Shown: positions 39,701 through 52,100 of the stretch, piece after piece
Position numbering within the stretch: the stretch's first letter is position 1
Layout: every line of letters starts with the position of its first letter
Source: Lates calcarifer
Lineage: Eukaryota > Chordata > Actinopteri > Centropomidae
Reading direction: 5' to 3'
Length of the DNA: 64,000 nt
Assembly (NCBI RefSeq): GCF_001640805.2
Contig: NC_066847.1
Location: 23,923,504-23,987,503 of the forward strand
Translations under genes and position numbers: made by a program
The notes under the pieces: model-generated
Databases searched by the model: none
What the model saw: the letters and a program-made list of their open reading frames with translations, nothing else
Told to the model about the DNA's origin: nothing

Positions 39701-42700
39701 CAAAGGAGACTTCCAAACTGTTACATTTGAAGGAACAGAAATCAAAAAGATCTTCCATGGCAGCTTCCATAAGGTTAGTCTTCAATATATACGGTATATG
39801 GGTGTTAACGTAAATGATAGAAGTGATTCCTTTGTGTAAAAACATTACATTTGTTGGTTATAGTTTCATGTTAATGTGCTTGCTCGTGCTTCATATCATT
39901 ATAGTATACCGCAGATAGAGGTTTTAGTTGCTGGTGGGAATGTGCGAGCAATTTTAAAGAAAAAAATTGCAGTATAAAATGTGCATGTCCAGTCTGTGCT
40001 GTTAGGTTGTTAAAGTCCTTTAGAACTCGAACCACTTCAACACCAATCACAGTCATTGTTATCCTACTCAGAGAGCATGCCCCACAGTGACTACATTTAC
40101 TGGTTTTGCATTACATGTCAGGTTCACACTGACAAACCCTCATTACAAGTTTTAGGTTGTAGCTTTTCTGTTAATATTCAGATCTGCTGCATTGAAACTC
40201 TGCAGAGCAGAAGGGGACAGGGGAGACAGGAAGCAGCAAGCCGCTGAGAAAGAGACAAAAAAAGGGGAATATCTGCTGTATTTTGATGTTTTTGAAGTTG
40301 TGGAGCCTGTTGGGTGGTTTTCCAGTGGCTCTCAGGCTGGAATTTTTCTCTTGACCTGTCAACACTGCTGCGGTGTGTGTGTGTGTGTGTATGTATGTGT
40401 GTGCAGGTGATGATAGCCTTCCTCCCTCTTCTGTCTCTCCCTCCCACTCCCGACTGTTCTCGCTACACCTTTTTTATTTAAACTAGTGGATTGTGCAGAG
40501 TGGGAGTGAAACTGCAGATTTCATCACCCTTTAAGACCTCTCTGTGGTCTCTCATAATGAAGTTATAGTGGACATATGTTTTTGACATTTTATACCATAA
40601 ATAATTTATTATAAATCAACTGGGTACTTAGTCACTGTAGCCCTTTTGTCACACTTTTATACACAGCATGTACCTGGTTTTATTGCCATAAACTGACTGC
40701 ATCTACAAACATGCAGCCAAAACAGGAATATAAAAGAGAAAATGTCAAATGAAATTGTTTGTTTCTGTGTTAGTTTAATCATATTTATCTTCAGTGGTAG
40801 TTTGCAGTGATTTTGTTGTTATTTCTATTCACCAGTGACCTCAGACCAGACCACCAGATACGATATTAGTTTGTCTTTTCAACCAGTCCTCTGACAAAGA
40901 CATTTCACATTTCCCTCAATTGCTAGGAATATTTTAAAATTATGTTGCATCAAATTAGTCTGACTGGATGGAAATGGCAAATTGTGGTGACATTCCCTCA
41001 GTGAAAGACAATTTTCTGCTCGCTTGAGACAAGAAAGTGTGTGTGAAAAAAAGAAATTATGGAATAAGTAGTGATGCGAATGCCTCCATGGAATAAATAA
41101 TGGCATCAGTTCGGACCCAGCGGGCCCAGCGAATGACTAATTCACATTGCAAAGCACTTTGGCATGAAACATCAACAACATTAGGCAACACAAAATAATA
41201 ATAACAAGTTGGCGAATGATAATCAGTTCTTTTGTCTTCACGGATGTGTTCTTTGAATTAGCTACACTGTTCAGGAAGTGTATTTACTTCAGCAGGGCTA
41301 ATGGGAATGGACATTTGCATGTATTGTAACAAAACGTAAAAATGTTTTTAAAGGAGTGGTTAACATTTGCTTGACAAATGGATGGAAACATAACTTGAAA
41401 ACTAATGGATTCCAGGCAAAGTCTTTATAGACCTGTTCTTTTTTTTCACTGTAGAGCTGCTTGTTGTGTAGTTTCTTTGCTGGGTCTCTCTGTGGATTTC
41501 TGCTGAAAACAAACCAGCCCACCAACTCTCTGTCTGTCTTTATCTCTAATTCTCAAAATGTCAGGGAGTAGCTGTCCATCATTCTTGGCGCCTTTTGTCT
41601 TCTCCATTGTTTTCTGTCTTTCTGTTGGAGAACATGACAGTGTTGAGAGAGGGAACAGATGCAGAAGACTGTCTGGCCAGAGGAAGTGTTCGTCTCCGTT
41701 TAGACAGGATGACAAGTGAATAAGAGTGTCCGCGTGTGCGTGCGCATGTTTGTGTGTCCGTTATAAAGGGATTTACCATATGAAGACACTTCGTGTTAAA
41801 GCAGGGATACCCAGCAGGATATGTCACTGCTCAGTGAAGCACATACACAGACACACACTGAGAGAAACACAAAAAACAGAGGAGGTGAAGCAGGGGGAAA
41901 GAAGAGCAAAGGAAGAAATACATGTGACAGAGAGTTTGAGACACACAGAAAGTTATGGTAGAGAGATATAGACAAACAGAGAGACATGTAGACACAGAGA
42001 GGAGAAGTTAAAATATATCTTCAGTATAACTCACATATTGCTCAGGGCCATATTAAACTCCAGAAGTGTATGAGCACTTTTTTTGTACCTCCCAAATGAT
42101 TAAATGCCTCACATTAAAAATGTTCACAAGCACTTAAAGCTGTCCTTGTGTGCTGTAGAAATTTACACTCAAGGAATTTACACCACTGCTTTTGCAGCTT
42201 TCTAGCTCACAGCACAGTAATCCACAGCATTTCTCAGTGAAATTCAAAATTCACTGTTAATTCATTCATCCATAAGTGATGATTATTAAGCTGTTACTAT
42301 AAATGTTCCTGTGAAGAAGACATAAGAATGGAGAAACAAAAGCTGCTGCTAGAAATAAATATGTTGTGTCTGCTAGAGGGAGAGATTTGAGATGACTGAA
42401 GCTGAGATGTGTCATGTGGCTGATAAAGTAACACAGTATGCTGTGTTGCTTTGCTATGTATGCCTTGTTGTCGTGATGATAAACAACTTGATGATTAATC
42501 CAGACAGAGGCAAAAAAAAAAAAAAAATGTTGTTGTGCCTTAATCTCTGCTAGACATGTGGTGTCCATTTCTTCAAGCTTTAAATGGTTTGTATGAGGCA
42601 GGTTGTGTTTAACTGCGGGCCCACATCTTCGCTATGATAGGTTAAGAATTGGCCCTGCTCGTCTGGATTAGCACCCCAGATAGAAATCCTACACCAAAGT

Positions 42701-45700
42701 AGGTTATGTTCTCAAGGAGAACATGAAAACACATACAAGTACCAGGTGTAAATGCACAAATATATTAAGATACAGATTACATTTTAAAACCAGGTCAGAC
42801 TGGACCAGAAAATTGCCTGCTCTTTTTTTTTTTGCCGTGGTTGTAACACACTGTGATGGCCTTAAAAAGAAATTCTCTGTATTATAAACTTCAAAAGTCA
42901 CATCATTACCTTTGAGTTCTCTGTCAACACAGCAGATGTTTCCTTTTGCTGAAAACACATTTGTTTACAACTCACTAAGATTGTTTCCACAAATATCAGG
43001 GACAGGGATAGTGAGCTAAACTTCTGTCGTGACTACTGCTTAAAAAAATCTACGTATGACTGCTGCCAAGTTAGTCATTAAACAGCGGCCACGTCTCCAG
43101 CTGTAATGAAACTTTTGTTTATACGCCCCCACCCCCCAACCCCACCCCCCTTCCCCCCAAACATAGAAATATGTCTGTGTCTGAGGTGTGGTCATCTCTG
43201 GACTTGTTATGACACCAGAGACAAACTGAAGTTAGGGAGCTAGCTTTATTGTAAAGTCTGTTTGTGATAAGTGAGTTTTAGCCATTGTGAAAGCAACTTT
43301 GTGATCGTTCAAACATAGGAAGGGAAAACACACATGCTGTACACAGGCAAAGAGAGTGCATCTGTATACATACATACAGTATATGCATGGATGTATATAC
43401 TCTGCAAGCAGCCATTCACATACAAAATCACACTACACACACACACACACACACACACATACACACACACACACACACTGATTCAGGCATGCATAAGCAA
43501 ACTTTAAAGCAAATTTTAAGTGCAGGTCAGAGACAGCTGAGTCAGCAGAAATGCTGATAGCCTCATCTACTTCACCCCACATTATCTCACACAGCACGTT
43601 TAAAAACTGCCATAACAATTTAAGCTTTTGTGTGTTTGTCTGCGCGCCAATTTTCCGGTTCCATTACTGTATCACAGCTTCATTTCGTGCTCTAAAGTTA
43701 CTAAGAGGTGAGAGGAAGTGAACATGCTGATTCAAACCTCTTCCTCTTCATCTGGGTCCTCCCTTGTTTTCTCCTTATCCTCCCTTCCCATTCCTCTCTC
43801 TACTCTCCTACTCACTCATTCTCGTCTTCCTCCTCAGTGTTGTTATTGAGATGGGGATCCTTAGAATATTCTTGTAGAAAGTTTTGATTTTCTTCTGATG
43901 TTAAGTCCGGCTGCTTTGAGCAAGAAATTAAATTTGTGAAATTCTGATCAAAACAGTTTCTGCTGTTTCTGTTGATTTTGCTTTGTTTTGACATTCATAG
44001 TCATTGAAGATAGCTCACTGTTTTTGTTATCCAAGTGCAACAGAGTTACTCAATTTGTGAGATTACTGAAGTTGTATGTGCAAAATGACAAAGATAATGT
44101 ACCGTCACTGGTTTGTGAAATAAAAACTAATTCGTTTTTTGTCTTTGAAAATGATAAGGAAAAAGAATTCTCAGAGAGGAAAAATAAAACCATCTGACAG
44201 AAAGACGCAAACAAATGAGGTGCTTTATATTACAGGGAGATTGTGCTGATTTGTAAGACAGCAGTAGCTTTAGAAAACACAAGACTGTGAAAGTCTGTTT
44301 ATCTGTTTATGTGTGTGAGGGGGAAAGAGAGGGAGAGAGAGAGGCTAATTCATCTTGTGCTGGCAGTAGTATTAGCTGTGGATGAATCCTGTAGACTGCA
44401 ACCAGCCATCTGACCTGGCAGCAGCAGCACAGAGCGAAAAACATTATGCTGCTTATATTTCTCTTTCATTTCTTGTGGTCAGCGCTTTTGTTTTGTCTTT
44501 TTTTCTTTGTTGTTGTGCGAAATCCAAGTTTCCCAAGTCTCAGTTTTGAGGTTTGCCTTCAATCTGCACTAGATACTGCCCTCAGATACTGTCATGGTGA
44601 GCACACTGCTCACATAAATACATTATGTGGAGAAAGTTGAATTTGACCTGAAAAACAAAGATGAAAGTTTGTGATAGATATAGATAGATGATCCCATAGG
44701 TTATATAACTTTTAGGTGTCAGCAACTTTAGAATGAAGTGCAGACTTTTGAAATCAGTCGGTGTGTCAAATTGCATTACCACACGGTGATAACACAGCTA
44801 TAAGAACAATAAAATCCCTGATGTTCACTATGAGAAAATACTACTAGAGCCATGTTTTCGGATGCCCGCTACTGTTGGCAGGATTTAATGAAGCTGAAGT
44901 GAAAGAACAGAGGAATGGTTCGAATTGTCAATTTTCAAGAATAAACGTCTTCCAGACTGTAAATAAGTCTGAGTCGCTGTGGGAGTAGATGGAGGAACCA
45001 GCTTGTCTGAAGGACAGTGAATGACTTCTTTAATACAAAACACGTATATCTGTACTTCTATCTTTGTGAGGACACTCATTGACATAATTCTCTAGCCCCT
45101 TACCCTAACCTCAACCATCATAACTAAATGCCTAACCCCAACCTTTACCTTAACCCGGACCTAAACCTAATTCAAACCTGAACTGTGAAACCAGTGCTCT
45201 GCCTCAATTCACATACTCCCATACTCACACTTGCTATTTTGAGTGTACAAGTGCGTTCACACTGAACGAAAACATGCAGTGCACTGTAAGAACCAGGACG
45301 GAGCACTCAAAATGATCACCAGTAGTCACCATCTCGGTTACATGGCAGATGGGTTGGGACCACCAATGTGTTTACAAACTTGTGAAAAGAGCGGCAAAGG
45401 AAGGATGGAACATTGTCAGCACTGATGGTGCTGTAATTTACATGGTGCATGAAACAGCAAAACGCTTACTTTTAAGTGGAATGAGCAAAGCGGCTGGTGG
45501 ATATTTTGTTGTGTTGTCATTTCCCATAAGTACACAGCGGCCATCTTTGATTTGAAACACTACCATGTCAAAATCATGCACTATGCCAGTGAGTATAATG
45601 TGTATACAGTGTACTACATCTAAGTGTACTAACTGTACCTGGTTTGAGACAGCACAAGTCTTGACTCTCAAACAGCTCTGTTGTCTAAAGCTCAAACTGA

Positions 45701-48700
45701 TCCTCACAAAGCACAAGTGTACACACACACTCTCACACCAAGAAACATATACATCAATAAACCTTAGACACTTCAGTGCTCTGTGTTCATTCCCAAACCA
45801 CTAATGTTAATCTTAACTGAAACCACTAAATGCCACAAAATACCAGCAAATTGTCATAGACACACACACACACACACACATCATGCTCAGTGAAGTGTGC
45901 AAAGTGGAGGATGAGAACAGAAAGTCATTATAAAGCAGCCGTCCAGACGTCAGTCGGGGAATGGGTGCTGACACCCGAATATGAACTTTGTCTAACTCCA
46001 CATTAGCTGCACCCTGTTACTGTGCATTTTTGTGTATGTGTGTGTAGAGGTGTATGTGCTTGCACACGTGTGTTCCTGTTCTTTACCGTGCATCTGTATT
46101 TTTACTGAAATGTGAACGAGCAAAAACGTGACAGAAAACGGCCCATAATGATGAAACATGCAGGTGCGGATAGTCAGGTTTATTACAGTCCTTCACCAGG
46201 ATGCAGCCCTCTTTGCTCATTAAACATGCGACTAGTTGAATTTCACGGTTCATGGCTCCGGCAGTGGTTTCCTCTAAGGAGGCGGCTTGAGCTTACAGGC
46301 ACTCTGACTGGACAGGCTAATTTGTGTGCTTATCATGCTTTTAGCTTGTGTTTATGTTTATAAAAAAAATATCCACGTACGCAAAGAACTCGTTGTCACT
46401 GCGATTAGTCAGTAGATAGGTGGCCTGTTGTTGCTGGTGCACATACACACATGAGACAGTCTAATGTTTAGTATTCTGGCTGATCACAGATGAGGGACCT
46501 CTGAAAATGCTACACTTAAAATGATGTTACAACTCTATTTTATTGAGTCTGTCCATTCAGTTGTTTGTGTTTATAAGCAATAATGATTGTTATACAGACC
46601 AAACAACACTGACTTTTAAGATAAAATACTGGATAAAATAAAGGTGACAGCCCATTTGTATCTTGCTGCTGTTTTGTCATAATCTCAAGGTTTTTAGGTC
46701 TGAACGCAGGTGATAGACTTCTAATGCACCCTGTTCTCTGTCTCCCATACAGCTCCATGTAACCATCAGTAAGACATCCGTGAAGGTGGTGTTAGATTGT
46801 TCTGTAGTCGGGGAGAAACCCGTCAGTGCAGCCGGTAACATCACCACAGACGGAGTGGAGATCCTCGGAAGGATGTTTCGGTCCAGAGGCACACAGGACA
46901 ACTCTGCCCCGGTCAGTGTGATTTCTTGTCTGTGTTATTGTTAAGTCCACAATGAATAAAGGGTGAATGTGTATCTTGTACAGTATGTTTAGGGTTCCCT
47001 CTGGTCATGAAAATTTAAGTATAGAGCAATTATCAGGGCAGTCAAATATGGGAGGGTTAGCAAAACAGACAAAATCTTCCAAGTAAGAGTAACATGCCAG
47101 GATTTATTTCCCAACCTGTTCCACAATCATTATGGCTTGTGAAGTGACAACCATAAATATCCAAAACCATTTTCAGTGAATTACTCAGTGGGAATTCATT
47201 TTATTTATAGCAAGTGAAAATGTACAAAGTGTTTTACAGATACTTTGTTAGCCGTGCTCTACCCATTAAGGAGAACAGACACTCCAAAAAAAAAAAAAAA
47301 ACTTGGCGCATACAGGCAGAGGAGAAGGTGAGATATCCTGGGTCTCTGGGAATACTTAGCCCTCCTCTTAGTAAATTTATACCTCTGACCTGCTCCAAAG
47401 AAAATTATCAGCTGGAAAATGCTGCATGAAGAGGTTTTTCAAAAGGAAAGTGAAGAAATGTGACGTTTTCTCCAACTACCAATACAATGTCCCTTACTGG
47501 CTGGTGAAATTGATTGAAAAATGTTATGTTGAGAAAGACCTTTGCAGAAAAGCATCTGTTTTAAGCTTTAATGGTAGCTTTAACAGACCTCTAACATCAT
47601 ACACATCACAGTTTACACAATTTTAATGTCTGTACTTTGAATCAGCCAGAGGTGATGTCTTTAGTTGAAGAACTAGTTTTTGTTTTAGGCTTCACAGTGA
47701 ATGACATGTCATAATATCCAGAGACTCTTCTTAAGTCTCTCTCATTCGTAGTGACAGCAAGCCTGTGGATTTTCAGGTGGTGAGTTGATTTAGGCGATTT
47801 CAGAAGTGACAGCATGAATAGATTAAGTCACATGATGACAACCAGGACAGTATTTCAGTGAATCTGGGTCAAAAACACAAACGGATCACAGAGAGTCTGT
47901 ATCTTTTGGCTGTCCGTGTTAGTTCCAGTTTGACTGAAAGTGTGCAGCTCTTTCAAGTCAAAGAACCCCTGTGGTGCTGTTATAGAAGGACTATAATTAC
48001 CAGGATAAGACCATTTCACACAGGCTGTAAGGCAGGCCTTTACTCTCCAAGAATTAAAGATCTTTCACTCAAATTTCCATTCATTGTCATGCATTTTCCA
48101 ATTAATTGAACCATTTGCCGTATTTAAGATTTGGCATTTGAAAGAGATGAGGTGACAAAGAACATTTGGCGCCTTTTAATTTGAACCAAATTTAACTGAA
48201 CCTGGGATGTCTAAACCAAATAATGACCCAGTTACTGTGTATCAGACATGCAGGGGCCCTATCTCTAGTTAAAATAATACATAGAACACTATGTAAACAT
48301 TAAGGAAAAAATTAAACATGACCAGACTAGGTGCAATGTTTCCATGCAGCAGATTCTCCCAATTTATACAGTATGAAGCAGTACAGATTATGATACAGTA
48401 GCGGCGAGAAAAAACAAACACTTAACGGACAGTTTCCCACAAGTCGACAGAATCTCATCCAAGTCTGTAGTCGCGCATTTGTGTCTGTATGTATTTAATT
48501 CCTAGATAAAACATTTTTACTTAGTCATTTAGTCTAAGTGGGAGTTTTCCATAGTTGAAGTTGTGTCTGTGATATATGCGTGTATGAAGTTTGATATAGA
48601 TCTTTGTTGAGGGTTGGGGTAATGGAGGACGTCTGGTTTCTGGATGGTTAGAAGTGTAGATCTCAGACACTGCTCTCCTCTTACAATAAACAGTATATGT

Positions 48701-49066
48701 CAGCAGGCACCTTCTTCATTCATGATGCTAAACTGTAGCGACCTAATTTATTGCCCGGTCTGTAGTTTAAGATGAGAGGATCCTCCAGAACATCTATTTT
48801 GTTTGTTGAAGCGATTTGCCAGACTCCGTCCATCTATCTTCCAGCACTTTTCAGCTGCACTTTAGAGCTTGTAAGCAGTCAAACTGTCTCTGTTCTCATC
48901 TCTTATCGACACAGAAACACCACAAAACCACATCATTACAAAATACCGTGGTTAATATCCCACATCTAATGTTGCCCCTGTTTCACTTATGCATCTTGAA
49001 ATGTGTTAACTGATAATATTGTAGAACTAATGGAACTGGTTTGTGTGTGTAAGTGTATTCATGCAT

Positions 49067-49140
<74 letters not shown>

Positions 49141-52100
49141 ACAGTTCCAGCTCCAGATGTTTGACATCATCTGCAGTACGTCGTGGGCCAGCAGAGATAA
49201 GTGTTGTGAGCTGCCAGCATTGGTAAGGAACTGACACATGCATATACACTCTCTCTCTCACACTCACTCACACACACACACTCACTTTAATACATAATTT
49301 TCTACCTCTGCACTCCTCTGTGGGCGAACACCAGTTTAATGCCATGAATATTACAGCCTTAGATAATTAGAGTTAGATAATTGTGGTTACTCACAAACTG
49401 AGTTATGATGAATCCAGAAAGATGAAACCCGAATTAAAGCCAAATTACTTGGAATCTGCACTGAATGAATGGCTATTATCTCTGGCCACTGCTAAAAGCG
49501 CTTGTGGTCAGGTTGGTATCTTCATTTCATTGATGTGATGCAAATTCCCCTAATGAGCACCTTGAGAGTCAACAATGTTGTCTTCTTTTGCACATACAAA
49601 AGTCAGGTCTGAATGCACTGGTATGAGAACACCAATTATCAGTTAGCACCCCAGGCATATAACCACACAACAGATACACTGTGGACCAGTTAATTTAATA
49701 CACCTGTATAATCTGATGCAATCCACTAAAGCAACATCTTTGTAATGCTTATAATTATCAGCTTTTATTGACATTCAGAAATGCTGAGTGAACTTTGTGG
49801 TAAATTTTAGGCTGTAGTTAGTGGTGGTGATGTTTTGGATTGCATTACTGTATATATTGTAAGGTGTGTCTATTTTTTTGTCCATCCCACATACATGAGC
49901 AGCCCAGCATGTTAGAAACACCACCAGTATAATATAGTACAATAAGCTCCACATAATCCTACCATTTAAGTATGTATGTATGTATGTAGGTGAGGTTGTA
50001 AGTGATGCTGCTCATGTCTGAATATAGACCAAGTCATCTGCACACTCAATTTGTGCTGTGTGTGTGCGTGTGTGTGTGTGTGTCTGTGTCCTCAGAGAGT
50101 TGAGGAGCAGTGCCCTCCCATGCCTCATGCCTGCACCTGCTCGCAGGACAGCAAAGGACCCCCAGGACCTTCCGGACCCCCTGTAAGAGATCAGTGTTCC
50201 GTCACTGAGTTACTTATTAAATCATTTAATCACTCGACAAATTGAAGTGAACACTGTCTTTTCAGTCTCTTCATGTCTTTGTCCCTGGCTTTCCAGGGGC
50301 CTATGTGAAAACCTTTGTGTGTCTTTCCTCTTGGCTCTGCGTTTCTTTTTTCCTCTCTGTCTCTATATATTGTCATTTATTTATACCTCAGTGCATTTGT
50401 TGACAGACTTTCTAATTTGCATTCCCTTGTGTCAGTTGTTCACTTTTACTGTCTGAAAAAAAGCTTTGTATTCATTCCAGAAAAAAATGTTTAGCCTGTC
50501 AATAATGGATACTGCTGGTAAATTTCAAAGCCAAACAGCCAGTCTGGCAGCTTCATAAAAAGGTTAATTTCCTGCTGTGGAATTTACTACTGAATGTTCA
50601 GAAAAGTCGATTCAATTCACCTCAATTCACAACACTTTATTGTCCCTTAAGGGCAGTTGGAGGCAAGTTTTTTTGCAAACATAAAAAGACATAAACAGCA
50701 GATTCGCACACATAAAATAATCTAATAAAATATCAGTATGGGAAGATAAAAAGGTGAAAGACGCGAGACTTCATGGCAGTGGTCAAACCATGCCTGACCA
50801 ACAGTGTCAAACAAGTACAATTAGAAGTGCATTTATCAGTCGATACACATCTTATTTATCATCTATATGCAGTGAGTTTCTTGTCCACTGAGCAGTTAAT
50901 ATCTCAAAACAGTTTCTCTTAAATCTGATATTTTTTGAATCCCACTTGTTAATGGGAAAGATTGGGGTGGCAATGTGTTAGAAAAAGAGGGATGAGCCTG
51001 TAGAGAGGCTGTATTCCCCTCACGCAGTAGCAGGTAAAACCTGATAGAGGCTGAGAGATGAGAGCAAGTAAATGAGCTCATTTACAGCCTGAGACTTTTT
51101 GTCTATATTCTCTCTTTTGTTCTTTCTCTCTCTATCCCCAACTTGGTCCTTTCATTCCTTTCTCTCTCTTTTCACCCCGTCTCTATATCTCTGTTTTTCT
51201 CTTGTTTTCTCTCCCTTGTTAAGTTCTTTCTCTTTGACTGTCTCCAGCCTTTGGGGCTGAGGGCAGGGGAAGGAGGTGTGGATCAACACCGGTATGGTTG
51301 GAGAAAGTAATTATATGACTATTCAGTTTATTACTGCTGATTACAGTCCCCCCAGTTTCGTCCCTGTCTGATGAGCCAGGTTAAATCCACAGGCCACAGG
51401 TCTCCCCTCTGCTTCTCTACAGCTCTTTAATGTTTCAACCTCATGGCACAAACATGTACTACAGTCAAATGTTAGCTAAGTTATGGAAAATATGCTACCA
51501 AGATTTAACTCATTTTTTTAAATGCATGTTAAGTTGGAAGCTGGTTCAACAGTTGTGTGGAAAACACTCATATTCTCTTTTATCTTTTCACTTGTTATCA
51601 GAAAAAAGACTAAAAAGAGGCTGAAGATCTTTTTAATATATATTTTTTACATGATTCTGCTGTTTTCTGTGGGTTTTTTTCTTCTCTTTTCTCCTTTTCT
51701 CTCTTTCACTCTGTTGCTCTCTCTCCAAAGTAGAGATCAATAGCAGCACTGTATAGCTCTCAGCTTTTCATTGTCCTTCTCTTTCTCTTTTTCTTCATTT
51801 TTTTCCCTTTGCCTCCACTTCATCCCAATACTTCTCTTTGTTACTCATTTTATGCCTCGCTGTTCCTCCGTCTGTCTTTCTGTCTGTGTCTGTTTCTCTC
51901 TCCGGCATTGAATGGGCTTCTTAAATCACATTTTAACGGCAGCATATGGGCGTTGAGGAATGGTTTAATGACAAAATCATAGCCACTTTTGTGCTAAAAC
52001 TGTGCACAACAGTCAGTGGGGTTTTGAGGAAAGATGAACAGGCAGTGCCATTCCCCTTGTTAAAACAATATAATGGCTGTTAACACAATAAATGTATTGT

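Larger units (their letters stand above)
39774..46752 (+). other. Largest intron in the window (6,979 bp)
   Basis: Contains GT tracts at about 40373-40404 and 46029-46046, CA tracts at 43434-43478 and 45859-45880, a C-rich tract at 43125-43158, an A-run at about 42513-42527, and a nested pair of DNA transposons at 45051-45722. A pair of short convergent open frames at 43812-44197 has no recognisable domains. No hidden col14a1 exon seen. Confidence 0.65.

Noticed and set aside
45096..45180. Telomere-like CCCTAACC repeats
   Set aside because: The phrases are irregular and belong to a known-looking fish MITE. There is no tandem hexamer array.
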